The notes beneath the pieces are model-generated. The model did no database searches, had not been told where the DNA came from, and was given only the letters and a program-made list of their open reading frames with translations. The position numbers and the translations under genes are program-made. This document shows positions 17,559 to 27,013 of a DNA stretch of 64,000 nt, piece after piece (position 1 is the first letter of the stretch; every line of letters begins with the position of its first letter). The stretch spans positions 1 through 64,000 of the forward strand of contig PHBD01000021.1 in the NCBI GenBank assembly GCA_002841865.1. The letters are read 5' to 3'. This DNA comes from Deltaproteobacteria bacterium HGW-Deltaproteobacteria-19 (lineage in GTDB: Bacteria; Desulfobacterota; Syntrophia; Syntrophales; PHBD01).

Positions 17559-17597
17559 CTGTCCCCAGCGTCTTTTTCCATCAATTTCGGGGGACAG
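17559..17597. repeat. GGGGACAG dyad
   Basis: CTGTCCCC (17559-17566) and GGGGACAG (17590-17597) form an 8-bp stem with a 23-nt loop just upstream of the Fe-S protein start codon. It shares its core with the palindrome at 2291-2359. Confidence 0.45.
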
Positions 17598-17665
17598 TAA
17601 CGTCTATGCCGGGGCCTGTCAAGGGCATTGGACCTCCCAATGTCTGTTGAACCGGTTCGCCGCCC

Positions 17666-17693
17666 TTGACAACCACCATCGAATGAGTAAATT
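17666..17693 (+). promoter_or_regulatory. Candidate sigma-70 promoter of groESL
   Basis: TTGACA (17666-17671), a 16-base spacer, and TAAATT (17688-17693). A second perfect TATAAT lies at 17710-17715 but has no good -35. I see no CIRCE element (TTAGCACTC-N9-GAGTGCTAA) and no clear heat-shock sigma-32 promoter, so heat control is not evident in the DNA. Confidence 0.5.
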
Positions 17694-17793
17694 ACGACGG
17701 TTGTTTTCCTATAATAAGCATTCCGGCCGATGAATCGTATCCCGAGGGGCCTGGCAGATCGCCGGGAGGGCCGGGACGACCCGGATTCAATGC

Positions 17794-17823
17794 GCAGGCA
17801 GGCCCTTCGGAATGCCTGCCTGC
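17794..17823 (+). promoter_or_regulatory. Strong hairpin in groES 5' leader
   Basis: GCAGGCAGGC (17794-17803) pairs perfectly with GCCTGCCTGC (17814-17823) around a 10-nt loop. It sits 36 bases upstream of the groES ATG, ahead of the ACAGGAGGTGTCC site, without a T-run. It may stabilise the mRNA or serve as a protein or temperature-responsive element; this is speculation. Confidence 0.45.
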
Positions 17824-17859
17824 AAATCGAAATTCATAAAAAACAGGAGGTGTCCGAAG

Positions 17860-18147
17860 ATGAAGGTGAGACCGTTGCATGATCGAGTCCTGGTACAGCG
17901 CGTGGAGAGCGACGCAAAAACCGCGGGGGGAATCATCATTCCCGATACGGCCAAGGAGAAGCCCCAGGAGGGCAAGGTGGTGGCCGTCGGTCCGGGACGC
18001 ATGGATAAGTCGGGCAAGCGGATCGTTCCGGAGGTCAAGAAAGGAAATCGGATCCTGTTCGGGCGCTATGGAGGAACGGAAGTCAAGATCGACGGGGAGG
18101 AATACCTCATTATGGGCGAGGAAGACATCCTCGGGATCATCGAATAA
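17860..18147 (+). CDS. groES: Co-chaperonin GroES
   Basis: The 95-residue protein is a canonical Gro[18 protein letters not shown] at the start, the mobile loop [20 protein letters not shown] (written here in part) and the end EDILGIIE. It caps the GroEL cavity during ATP-driven folding in the cytoplasm. ACAGGAGGTGTCCGAAG precedes the ATG at 17860; the in-frame upstream start would add 16 residues not found in the family. groEL follows after 21 bases. Confidence 0.98.
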   Translation: MKVRPLHDRVLVQRVESDAKTAGGIIIPDTAKEKPQEGKVVAVGPGRMDKSGKRIVPEVKKGNRILFGRYGGTEVKIDGEEYLIMGEEDILGIIE

Positions 18148-19842
<1,695 letters not shown>

Positions 19843-19871
19843 TCCATGCACCAGACTACCGATTGACATGG

Positions 19872-19899
19872 AGCCCTCTCCCTTGGGAGAGGGCTTTTT
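19872..19899 (+). terminator. Intrinsic terminator of groESL
   Basis: AGCCCTCTC (19872-19880) and GAGAGGGCT (19887-19895) form a 9-bp stem with a short loop, followed by TTTTTCTTC. Confidence 0.85.
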
Positions 19900-20054
19900 C
19901 TTCACCCGATAACGGCTGCAGATGGAAACAAACCGTTTGCCATCTTCCCGGTCATCCCTTATTATGTGCCCCGATTGTGATCAGGCATCGGGGCACGCGG
20001 ACCTCCCGCAATCTGCAGGCCCTGACCGGACAAGGATTTTGCCCGGTAGAAACC

Positions 20055-20843
20055 GTGACGAAAAAACGATACCAATTCGGCATTCTTCTTTTTCTTCTCC
20101 TGGCGCTCATCCTCTGGGCGCAGCCCCCTGCGGCTTTTTCTGAAGCCGCCTTTCCGTCCCCCCGGGGAGCCGTCAATGATTTTGCCGATGTCGTTCCCCC
20201 CGCATACAAAACCCGAATGGAGAACCTCGCCCGGGAGGTCCTCGAGAAGACAGGAACTTCCGTGGTCGTGGCCGTCCTGCCCACCCTGGGCGAGGAAGAC
20301 CTGAAAGATTACACGAATGGGCTTTACTCGGCATGGGGAATCGGGAAAAAGGGACAGGACAAGGGAGTCCTGATCCTCCTGGCCGTGAAGGAGCGAAAAC
20401 TTCGGATCGAGACGGGTTACGGCGTCGAGGGGATCCTCCCGGACGGGCTGACCGGCGAGATCATGGACAAGTACATGCTCCCGCATCTCGGCCGGGGGGA
20501 ATATGGAATGGGCCTTTATAACGGCATGTTCGCCGTCTCCTCGGTGATCGCAAAGGACGCCGGGGTACAACTGACCGGCGGAGGAAACGGAAATTTGTCT
20601 TCTCGACGGACGGCACCGGCCGTCAAGAAGAGCATGTCCCCCCTGACGGTGATCCTGCTCATCGCGGTGGTGGCCGTACTGCTGCTTACCCCCCAGGGAC
20701 GGGCGCTCCTGCCATGGATCCTGTTCCTCCTGCTGAGCAGCAGTGGCCGGGGCGGCGGTGGATTTGGCGGATTCGGAGGCGGTGGATTCGGCGGGTTCGG
20801 CGGAGGATCGAGCGGAGGAGGCGGCGCCGACAGGGGATTTTAG
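20055..20843 (+). CDS. TPM-domain protein (YgcG-like) with Gly-rich tail
   Basis: The protein of about 262 residues has an N-terminal signal peptide or anchor (KKRYQFGILLFLLLALILW), a TPM domain (about 40-165: GAVNDFADVVPP...MENLAREVLEKTGTSVVVAVLPTL, then RIETGYGVEGILPDG), a transmembrane segment near 200-225, and a Gly/Phe/Ser-rich C-terminus. TPM proteins face the periplasm; the biochemical role is unsettled (phosphatase activity has been reported for plant TLP18.3). I chose GTG at 20055 because it opens the signal peptide, but no good ribosome site precedes it. The pairing with lemA 0.8 kb downstream is a common bacterial association. Confidence 0.8.
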   Translation: MTKKRYQFGILLFLLLALILWAQPPAAFSEAAFPSPRGAVNDFADVVPPAYKTRMENLAREVLEKTGTSVVVAVLPTLGEEDLKDYTNGLYSAWGIGKKGQDKGVLILLAVKERKLRIETGYGVEGILPDGLTGEIMDKYMLPHLGRGEYGMGLYNGMFAVSSVIAKDAGVQLTGGGNGNLSSRRTAPAVKKSMSPLTVILLIAVVAVLLLTPQGRALLPWILFLLLSSSGRGGGGFGGFGGGGFGGFGGGSSGGGGADRGF

Positions 20844-20869
20844 CAGGCGTTTGAAAAAATGGCCGCCTG
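20844..20869. repeat. Hairpin with TTTGAAAAA loop
   Basis: CAGGCG (20844-20849) and CGCCTG (20864-20869) enclose a loop beginning TTTGAAAAAA. It directly follows the TPM stop codon. Two further hairpins at 22245-22265 and 22339-22364 have a nearly identical loop, so I group the three. Confidence 0.4.
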
Positions 20870-20894
20870 GAAACAGGTTCAGCAGAGAGGTGCC

Positions 20895-21626
20895 ATGATG
20901 GGAAAAATACCGCAGCGACCGGAAGAGATTTTCGAGGCCTTCCGGGATGACATGAAACAGGCCTTTGGCGACGACCTGCGGGGGATCATCCTCTACGGGA
21001 GCGGTGCGCGAGGGGAATACGTCCCCGGCCGTTCGGATCTGAACTTCCTGGTGACCCTTACCGATGCCGGCATCGACAACCTGGACCGATCCTTCGGGGT
21101 CGTCTCCCGTTGGAAGAAGCGAAATGTGGCGGTCCCCCTGTTCATGACAAGGAGCCTGATCCTGCAATCCCTGGACTGCTACCCCATCGAGTTCCTCAAC
21201 ATGCAGCTTCACTACGTACCCATTTACGGAGAGGATGTGCTCAGGGGCCTCGACTTTGACCGCGGCAACCTGCGCCTTCAGCTCGAACGGGAACTGAAGG
21301 GAAAACTCCTCCACCTGAGGACAGGCTTCCTTGAAACGGAAGGCAAGGACAAGGCCATCGGCAGGCTCATCAAGGTTTCCCTGACGGCCTTCCTTTCCCT
21401 CTTCACGGCTCTTCTGTACCTGAAGGGAATCGCCGCTCCCCGGGATCGAAAGGAACTGATCCGTGAGACGTCGATTGTCGCGGGGCTGGATGGGAGCATT
21501 TTTGAAAAATGCCTGGACATCCGGGAGAATGTCCGAAATCCCCGGGGTGCGGAGGCCCTCGCACTCTTCAAGTCTTACCTGCGGGATATCGGAAAACTAT
21601 GCGATTATGTAGATCAAATGGAATAG
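20895..21626 (+). CDS. Nucleotidyltransferase-fold protein
   Basis: The 243-residue protein has the minimal nucleotidyltransferase motif YGSGARG (34-40) followed by SDLN (47-50). In active enzymes the second motif is normally D-x-D; here the second Asp is Asn, a variant also known in aminoglycoside-type and orphan members, so catalysis is uncertain. The C-terminal half is helical and includes a hydrophobic stretch LTAFLSLFTALLYLKGIA. Two adjacent ATGs at 20895 and 20898 follow GAGAGGTGCC; I take the first. The gene lies between the TPM gene and lemA and is separated from lemA by 20 bases, so it is likely co-transcribed with it. I cannot assign a substrate. Confidence 0.75.
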   Translation: MMGKIPQRPEEIFEAFRDDMKQAFGDDLRGIILYGSGARGEYVPGRSDLNFLVTLTDAGIDNLDRSFGVVSRWKKRNVAVPLFMTRSLILQSLDCYPIEFLNMQLHYVPIYGEDVLRGLDFDRGNLRLQLERELKGKLLHLRTGFLETEGKDKAIGRLIKVSLTAFLSLFTALLYLKGIAAPRDRKELIRETSIVAGLDGSIFEKCLDIRENVRNPRGAEALALFKSYLRDIGKLCDYVDQME

Positions 21627-21646
21627 ATAACTAAAGGAGGTTGGTC

Positions 21647-22222
21647 ATGTCGAAAGGAAAGATCACGTTGTTTGTCGCCATCGGGGTGCTCGTCATTCTG
21701 GCCGCAGGCCTGTATGGCTTCTTCAAGGGGAATTACAACCGGTTCGTAACCTTGGACGAGGGCGTCAAGGCATCGTGGGCGCAGGTCGAAAACCAGCTTC
21801 AGCGCAGGTACGACCTTATTCCGAACCTGGTGGAGACGGTGAAGGGCTTCGCCGCCCAGGAGAAAAGCGTGCTGGTGGAAGTGACCAACGCGCGGGCCAA
21901 GGTCGGCGGCGCCGGGTCAATCCCCGACAAGATCAACGCCAACAACGAGCTGTCGGGCGCCTTGAGCCGCCTTCTGGTTGTGGTGGAAAAGTATCCGGAC
22001 CTGAAATCGAACCAGAACTTCCTGAAGCTCCAGGACGAACTGGCGGGAACGGAAAACCGGATTGCCGTTGAGCGCAAGCGTTACAACGAGGCCGTTCAGA
22101 GGTACAATGTGGCCATCAGGAGCTTCCCGGCAAATCTGTTGGCGGGCATGTTCGGATTCAACGCGGCCACGTTCTTCCAGGTGCCGGAGGCAGCGAAGGC
22201 GGCGCCACAGGTCAAATTCTGA
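21647..22222 (+). CDS. lemA: LemA family protein
   Basis: The 191-residue protein has one N-terminal transmembrane helix (about 8-27, TLFVAIGVLVILAAGLYGFF) and the LemA coiled-coil helical domain, with the hallmark VKASWAQVENQLQRRYDLIPNL and RYNEAVQRYNVAIRSFP. LemA proteins are membrane-anchored with an extracytoplasmic helical bundle; their function is unknown, and they commonly neighbour TPM-domain proteins. AAAGGAGGTTGGTC precedes ATG 21647; the TTG six bases upstream is less likely. Confidence 0.93.
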   Translation: MSKGKITLFVAIGVLVILAAGLYGFFKGNYNRFVTLDEGVKASWAQVENQLQRRYDLIPNLVETVKGFAAQEKSVLVEVTNARAKVGGAGSIPDKINANNELSGALSRLLVVVEKYPDLKSNQNFLKLQDELAGTENRIAVERKRYNEAVQRYNVAIRSFPANLLAGMFGFNAATFFQVPEAAKAAPQVKF

Positions 22223-22244
22223 CGGGTTGAGAAAAGACTCGACG

Positions 22245-22364
22245 CGGGCAGTTGAAAAATGCCCGTGTTCCGGGCTGCCGAAAGGGGACAGCGATTTACC
22301 TTTCCTCCAAAGCGGCGAGGGATGAGGAGAACTTGAGCAGACGGCTCTTTTTCAACAGCCGTCT
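22245..22364. repeat. Pair of inverted hairpins with conserved GTTGAAAAA loop
   Basis: Hairpin 1 is CGGGCA-GTTGAAAAA-TGCCCG (22245-22265). Hairpin 2, read on the minus strand, is AGACGGCT-gttgaaaaag-AGCCGTCT (22339-22364). The loops agree while the stems differ yet still pair, and the two point in opposite directions about 75 bases apart, as in BIME-like repeats. GGGGACAGCGATTT lies between them. The region follows lemA and holds no gene; a compact mobile or structural repeat is inferred. Confidence 0.5.
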
Positions 22365-22532
22365 ATCGGGGCGGGTATGGGGGCTGCGGGTAACACTCCG
22401 CGGCCCCTGCTGTGTTATGGACAATGCTCTGCCGTCATGTACGGGCAGATCGACGATCCGGAATACGGAACGCTGATTCCGGCCCGATCATGGACGAGCC
22501 GCCGGGATTACCCTTCTGTTCCGATCGAATTC

Positions 22533-22576
22533 GAAATAAAAAACCGGGGGCGCGGTGGGTTCCCACCGGCCCCCGG
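22533..22576 (-). terminator. Intrinsic terminator of the bS22-like gene
   Basis: On the minus strand a long GC stem (arms CCGGGGGC and GCCCCCGG with CGGTGGG/CCCACCG inside, 22544-22576) is followed by TTTTTTATTTC. It lies 57 bases downstream of the very short gene and supports that gene being real. Confidence 0.8.
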
Positions 22577-22632
22577 AAATTGTAACATCCTCTGCCAACG
22601 GCGCACCCCGCATGCCGCGGGGCGCCTGCCGC

Positions 22633-22722
22633 CTATCGCTTCTTATGCCGATTGGCCTTGAGGCGTTTCCTGTACTTATGCTTGCTGATTTTCCTTCTTC
22701 GTTTTTTGACAACGCTGCCCAT
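22633..22722 (-). CDS. Small basic ribosomal-type protein, bS22/COX24 (AURKAIP1 domain)
   Basis: A 29-residue protein, starting MGSVVKKRRRKISKHKYRK and ending in RHKKR, is 55% Lys/Arg. The start and the KKRRRKxSKHKxRK pattern match the AURKAIP1/COX24 domain, which includes mycobacterial bS22 (MGSVIKKRRKRMSKKKHRK) and mitochondrial mS38. In those ribosomes the peptide binds small-subunit rRNA near the decoding centre. AGGGGTCAAG precedes the ATG at 22722, a promoter-like TTGCGT-N17-TATAGG lies upstream, and an intrinsic terminator follows. It is far below usual gene-calling cutoffs. Confidence 0.85.
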   Translation of the reverse strand: MGSVVKKRRRKISKHKYRKRLKANRHKKR

Positions 22723-22777
22723 CTTGACCCCTGATTTTTCTTGATAAAATGATTGTTCTCCGTCAACGCGGGGGCAC

Positions 22778-22806
22778 CCTATAGCACGCTGGTTCCCCGG
22801 ACGCAA
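22778..22806 (-). promoter_or_regulatory. Candidate sigma-70 promoter of the bS22-like gene
   Basis: On the minus strand, TTGCGT (22806-22801), an exact 17-base spacer, then TATAGG (22783-22778). Transcription would start about 50 bases before the ATG at 22722. Confidence 0.5.
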
Positions 22807-22861
22807 CGACTTTTTCCGCATGCACCGCTTTTTTCTGTTACGACGATGAACCCGATAATAC

Positions 22862-24304
22862 TCAGCCGGACAGGCCGAGGCCACAGAAGGCCCGGACGTT
22901 CTCCATTTTCTCCATGAGATCGTAGCTGCGCTGTACCTCCACTCGGTTCGTCTCAGGCGTCCCGCCGGCACAGATGGCGCTGGCCATCAGGTAACCACTG
23001 AACCGTGAGGCGGTCAGGTCCTGGATGAAATAGAGGAGTTTCATCCTGTCTTCTGTCGTAAATTTCGCACTCCCGCGCAGGTACTTGTCAATCCAGGGGC
23101 GAGTCACTTCGTTCCGGTAGTCCGCCTCCACAGGCATTGTCGTGACGATCCCACCGGCGATCTCCTGGAGTGTCCCCAGGAACTCGATGAATTTCAGCCT
23201 CGTGTGATAGAGGCCGGCATTGGAGATGCCCGTGTCCGGAACGGGAATTCCGCTCGGGTGCTCCACCGCCTTGGCCAGGGATCCGAGGACGCATCCCCAG
23301 CCGATCTCCGAGGCGATCATCATGTCGGTGATCTTGCTGCGAATGTGGCCGGCGCGCTCCGTGCCGTTCATCCGGGCCACCAGTGCCGCCGCCCCGGCCA
23401 GGATGTCGATGCGGGCGGACGTGCAGGCCCCCTTGGCGATACGGACATAGGGCGAAAAGTAGTTGATGAAGTTTTGCGTGAATTCCCACTCACCGCACAG
23501 AAACACCCGCTCCCAGGGTATGAACACATCGTCGAAGACCGACAGGCACTCGACAAACCCGATCCTGGTGCTCACGGGGGACTCCATTTCCCGGGGCTCC
23601 CGGGGCCCCGGGGCCGGCCGGGTGATGAAGGTCAGGCCCTTCGTTTCGATGGGGGTTACGAAGGACACGGCATAGTCCTTGTCCTCCTCCCCCAGCACCC
23701 GGGAAGGGGATACGAAAATGTAATGGGTAAGCGGCGCATTGGAGGTGTGCGTCTTGGCCCCCCGAACCACGATTCCCTCTCGGTTCCTTGACACCACCCG
23801 CAGGTGCAGGTCCGGGTCGGCCTGACGGGAAGGCGGAAGCGACCGGTCGCCCTTGGGATCCATGACCCCCATGCAATAGCGCAGGTCCTTCCTCTGCATC
23901 TCCTCGAAAAAGGCCCGGAGGTTGGCGTGATAGTTCGTTCCCCGGGCCCGATCAATGTCCCAGGTGGTCGCCCACATCACGGAGAGCCCGATGCCCATGC
24001 ACATGGAGCAAAAGTGCCGGCTGTTGTTCCGCTTGATCACTTCCACCATTTTCCGGACCTCACCGGTTCCCAGGCGCAGGTGCGTCCAGAAGCTCACCTT
24101 TTCTTCGATGAAGGGCGACCAGGCCGCGAAGTCCTTTTCGAGTGCCGGATCCCCCGGCCAGTCATACTGGGTACAGGTCTCGCGCAGGCTGATGGAGAAC
24201 CAGGGACTATCGGCCACATTCTCCACCCGCTCTCCGCCGATATAGATACAGGGATGCTGGGCCCGCAGGCTGTCGAGGTACTGCCGGGATGTCATGATGC
24301 CCAT
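22862..24304 (-). CDS. HpaB / 4-hydroxybutyryl-CoA dehydratase family protein
   Basis: The 480-residue protein matches the acyl-CoA-dehydrogenase-like fold family containing 4-hydroxyphenylacetate 3-monooxygenase (HpaB) and 4-hydroxybutyryl-CoA dehydratase (AbfD). Landmarks are GIVVRGAKTHTSNAPLTHYIFV (given in part) and FDDVFIPWERVFLCGEWEF. Cys99, Cys102 and Cys294 lie where AbfD has its Fe-S ligands Cys99, Cys103 and Cys299, but I cannot find the fourth ligand, His292, so a 4Fe-4S dehydratase is possible, not shown. Flavin binding is expected. The start at 24304 follows GAGAGGAGGAAGAGGC; a longer frame upstream overlaps the SDR gene. It lies 77 bases downstream of that SDR gene and probably shares its transcript. 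Confidence 0.82.
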   Translation of the reverse strand: MGIMTSRQYLDSLRAQHPCIYIGGERVENVADSPWFSISLRETCTQYDWPGDPALEKDFAAWSPFIEEKVSFWTHLRLGTGEVRKMVEVIKRNNSRHFCSMCMGIGLSVMWATTWDIDRARGTNYHANLRAFFEEMQRKDLRYCMGVMDPKGDRSLPPSRQADPDLHLRVVSRNREGIVVRGAKTHTSNAPLTHYIFVSPSRVLGEEDKDYAVSFVTPIETKGLTFITRPAPGPREPREMESPVSTRIGFVECLSVFDDVFIPWERVFLCGEWEFTQNFINYFSPYVRIAKGACTSARIDILAGAAALVARMNGTERAGHIRSKITDMMIASEIGWGCVLGSLAKAVEHPSGIPVPDTGISNAGLYHTRLKFIEFLGTLQEIAGGIVTTMPVEADYRNEVTRPWIDKYLRGSAKFTTEDRMKLLYFIQDLTASRFSGYLMASAICAGGTPETNRVEVQRSYDLMEKMENVRAFCGLGLSG

Positions 24305-24381
24305 GCCTCTTCCTCCTCTCAGCGATGGAATCCGTTCCCGCAACGGGGCGATGAAGGCTCTTCCTTCCGGAGCGCCTCCCG

Positions 24382-25170
24382 CTACTTGGCGATCATGCCG
24401 CCGTCGTTGACGACGATGTGGCCCGTTATATAGGCCGAGGCGTCGGACGCCAGGAAGACAACCAGGCCTTTCATGTCGTCCGCGTCCCCGATTCTTCTCA
24501 GGGGAATGCCCTGAAGGATCATGTCGTGAGCCTCCTTGAACTCGGGCTTCTCGATGTAGGCCATCATGTCCGACCGGAAGAAGCCCGGGGCGATGGCGTT
24601 GACGCGGATCTTGTAAGGGGCCAGCTTCACCGCCAGGTTCATCGTAAGGACGTTGATGGCCGCTTTCGTGGAATTGTAGGGCACTGCAGGATGGGCGATC
24701 TCTTCCGAGCCACGGAAACCCATGACGGACGAGATGTTGATGATGTTGCCGCCCCCCTGCTCCTTCATGATCCGGGCGACCTTCTGGGTCAGGATCCATA
24801 CGCCCCGGACGTTCACATTGAACAACTGATCCCAGCGCTCCAGGGGGAAATCGAGGGTCGGGGCTCCCCAGGTGGCCCCGGCATTATTGACAAGGATGTC
24901 GATCCGGCCGAACCGCTCTTTAACCGCCTGGACCATCTTCTCGACCTCTTCCTCCTTGGCGACATCGCAGGCGATGGGCATCACCTTCACGCCCGTCTCT
25001 TTCTCGAGCAAGGAGGCCGTTGCCTCCAGGTTCTTCATCTTCCGCGAAGTGACGACCACGTCCGCCCCGGCTTCAGCCAGGCCCGTAGCGATAAATTTTC
25101 CGATGCCGCGCCCGCCGCCCGTCACCAGGGCGACCTTTCCGTTGAGCTTGAACAAATCGAATGTCTTCAT
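24382..25170 (-). CDS. Short-chain dehydrogenase/reductase (SDR)
   Basis: The 262-residue protein is a classical SDR: coenzyme motif TGGGRGIG (17-24), NNAG in ILVNNAGATWG, catalytic Ser in INISSVMGF and Tyr/Lys in VPYNSTKAA. The Arg in VTSRKMKNL suggests NADP(H). The end VVNDGGMIAK is typical of FabG-like and alcohol-dehydrogenase-like SDRs. It would interconvert a hydroxyl and a ketone. GGAGGATTTT precedes ATG 25170. Co-transcription with the HpaB/AbfD-type gene suggests work on a hydroxyacyl-CoA or hydroxyaromatic substrate. Confidence 0.9.
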   Translation of the reverse strand: MKTFDLFKLNGKVALVTGGGRGIGKFIATGLAEAGADVVVTSRKMKNLEATASLLEKETGVKVMPIACDVAKEEEVEKMVQAVKERFGRIDILVNNAGATWGAPTLDFPLERWDQLFNVNVRGVWILTQKVARIMKEQGGGNIINISSVMGFRGSEEIAHPAVPYNSTKAAINVLTMNLAVKLAPYKIRVNAIAPGFFRSDMMAYIEKPEFKEAHDMILQGIPLRRIGDADDMKGLVVFLASDASAYITGHIVVNDGGMIAK

Positions 25171-25857
25171 AAAATCCTCCGTTGCTGCGCATGATGGCGA
25201 ATCCGTAACAGAGATGGCTTCATTTTTCCATGAAAAGCTCGCGGAAGCAGGATCCTGCGCATCCATGCACCCGCTGACGGTCCGAGAGTCGGAATACCGG
25301 AAACGAAATGTGGGAAATTTCAGGTTGACGGAAAACCGGAAGATGGTTTAGAATTTTACTACATGCGACGTACCGGATGGTGATGTTCTCGACTTCCCGG
25401 ACATCCCTTTTCCCATCGCCGCTTCTTGAAAGCATGGAAATGGTGCTTCCGTATCTAAAAGACTTCCATGGAGGAACCGTCCAGCGACGAGAACGTCCCG
25501 CCGCGGTCGATCCAACAGGGCATGAGTGAAATCAAGCCGGAAAATCAAGCAACATCTCCCCAAACACCCGCAGTCCGACGAATACCGCCGGCACCATCGA
25601 GGCTCCGGCATACGCTGACTCAGAACACTTTCATTATTGGCTCAGTCATGGTACAAATCTCCAAGCCCTGTACGACAGACAGCGGCTGCATCGTTTTTCC
25701 CGATGAGGCACCGGCGGAGAGATATCCTGTCGTGCTACCCGCTGTCCACCCCCGGATGACATCCCGCCCGGATAAATGAAACGCGGGGTATCAGGCTCGC
25801 AACCGTTTATGAGTACAGTTTGAGGCCCAGTAAAATCAATAAATGGAGGAGGAAGCT
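25171..25857. other. 687-base gap without a supported gene
   Basis: This divergent intergenic stretch holds the upstream signals of the SDR operon on one side and of the OmpA-family gene on the other. A reading frame of 103 codons at 25468-25779 has no ribosome site and an unlikely composition, so I do not call it. A sigma-70-like promoter on the plus strand is at 25325-25354. Lower G+C than its neighbours is evident around 25300-25360 and 25800-25857. Confidence 0.5.
25325..25354 (+). promoter_or_regulatory. Candidate sigma-70 promoter
   Basis: TTGACG (25325-25330), an 18-base spacer, then TAGAAT (25349-25354). A transcript from here would have a leader of about 500 bases before the OmpA-family gene or encode something unrecognised. 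Confidence 0.4.
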
Positions 25858-26937
25858 ATGAAGAAATTTTTATGCGGCATCGTAATTGCTGTGCTTATCC
25901 TGGCTGCAGCGTCGCCGGGACAGGCAGAGGTTCGTCCCGGCACTTTTTCCGTAACCCCATTTGTCGGCGGCTACGTCTTCCACCACGATCAGAACCTGAA
26001 AAATGCCCCGGTCTACGGAATTCGGTTCGGCTATGACATCACCCGGTACATCGGCGTGGAAGGCGTCTTCGATTATGTACGCACCGAGTACTCCGCACCC
26101 TGGAATGTGATGAGTACGGACGCCCAGAACTGGGCGGCCGCCAGGAGCGATAAGACGAACGTCTTCAACTACCGGTTGGAGGGTCTCGTCTACCTCGCGC
26201 CCGACTGGAAGGTGGTTCCCTACCTCGCAGCGGGCTTCGGCGGCCAGTCCGTCTCCTATCCGTCAGAAGTTGGTGGAAACAAGAACAAGTTCCTGATCGA
26301 CGTCGGCGCAGGTTTGAAGTGGTTCATCACCGACTGGCTGGCCCTGCGGGGCGATGTCCGTGTGCCGTACGTTTTCGGCAGCACTTTCGAAAACCTTGAG
26401 TACACGCTGGGACTGAGCTTCATGTTCGGCGGCTCAAAACCTGCACCTCCTCCCCCTCCGCCCGTAGTGGAACCCAAGGTAGAAGCACCCCCGCCTCCTC
26501 CGCCCCCGAAGGAAGAGCCCGTCCAGGAAGTGAAGAAAGAGGCTCAGGCAGAGCAGACGGCTACCGAGAAGGAAATGCTGGAGAAGGGCCGGGCCACGAT
26601 CAACGTCCTGTTTGACACGAACAAGTCGGTCGTCAAGAAGCAGTACCACGACGAGATCGCCAAGTTTGCCGATGTCATCAACCGGCATCCGGAGATCAAG
26701 GTCTGCATCGAGGGCCACACTGACAACGTCGGAGGCAAGGCCTACAACAAGAAGCTCTCGGAAAGACGGGCCAAATCGGTTATGAAGTACATGATCGACA
26801 AATTCAAGGTCGACAAGGATCGCCTCTCCTCGAAGGGCTTCGGCCTGACGCAGCCCATCGCGAGCAACAAGACCAAGGACGGCCGGCAGAAGAACCGCCG
26901 GGTGGAAGCCGTGGTCGAGTACATCGTCCAGAAGTAG
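25858..26937 (+). CDS. OmpA-family outer-membrane protein (OprF-like)
   Basis: The 359-residue precursor has a signal peptide (MKKFLCGIVIAVLILAAA..., cut near GQA-EV), an N-terminal eight-stranded beta-barrel (about 25-200, ending SFMFGG), a Pro-rich hinge with two runs of seven prolines (about 205-230), a charged linker and a C-terminal OmpA peptidoglycan-binding domain (about 245-359: VLFDTNKSVVKKQYHDEIAKFA, VCIEGHTDNVGGKAYNKKLSERRA, NRRVEAVVEY; the first given in part). It ties the outer membrane to the cell wall and may be a slow porin. GGAGGAGGAAGCT precedes ATG 25858. It is probably monocistronic. Confidence 0.93.
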   Translation: MKKFLCGIVIAVLILAAASPGQAEVRPGTFSVTPFVGGYVFHHDQNLKNAPVYGIRFGYDITRYIGVEGVFDYVRTEYSAPWNVMSTDAQNWAAARSDKTNVFNYRLEGLVYLAPDWKVVPYLAAGFGGQSVSYPSEVGGNKNKFLIDVGAGLKWFITDWLALRGDVRVPYVFGSTFENLEYTLGLSFMFGGSKPAPPPPPPVVEPKVEAPPPPPPPKEEPVQEVKKEAQAEQTATEKEMLEKGRATINVLFDTNKSVVKKQYHDEIAKFADVINRHPEIKVCIEGHTDNVGGKAYNKKLSERRAKSVMKYMIDKFKVDKDRLSSKGFGLTQPIASNKTKDGRQKNRRVEAVVEYIVQK

Positions 26938-27013
26938 ATTTCCCCTGAAGCCGCCCTTCCGGCCCGCCGGAGGGGCGGCTCCTCCAAATCCACATGTTGA
27001 CAAGGAGAACCCG

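Noticed and set aside
17600-17859. CIRCE or sigma-32 heat-shock control of groESL
   Set aside because: No TTAGCACTC dyad and no CTTGAAA with a CCCCAT -10 were found; only sigma-70-like signals and a hairpin are present.
25468-25779. A 103-codon frame upstream of the OmpA-family gene
   Set aside because: No ribosome site, Pro/Ser-rich with no family resemblance and no overlap signals; treated as intergenic.
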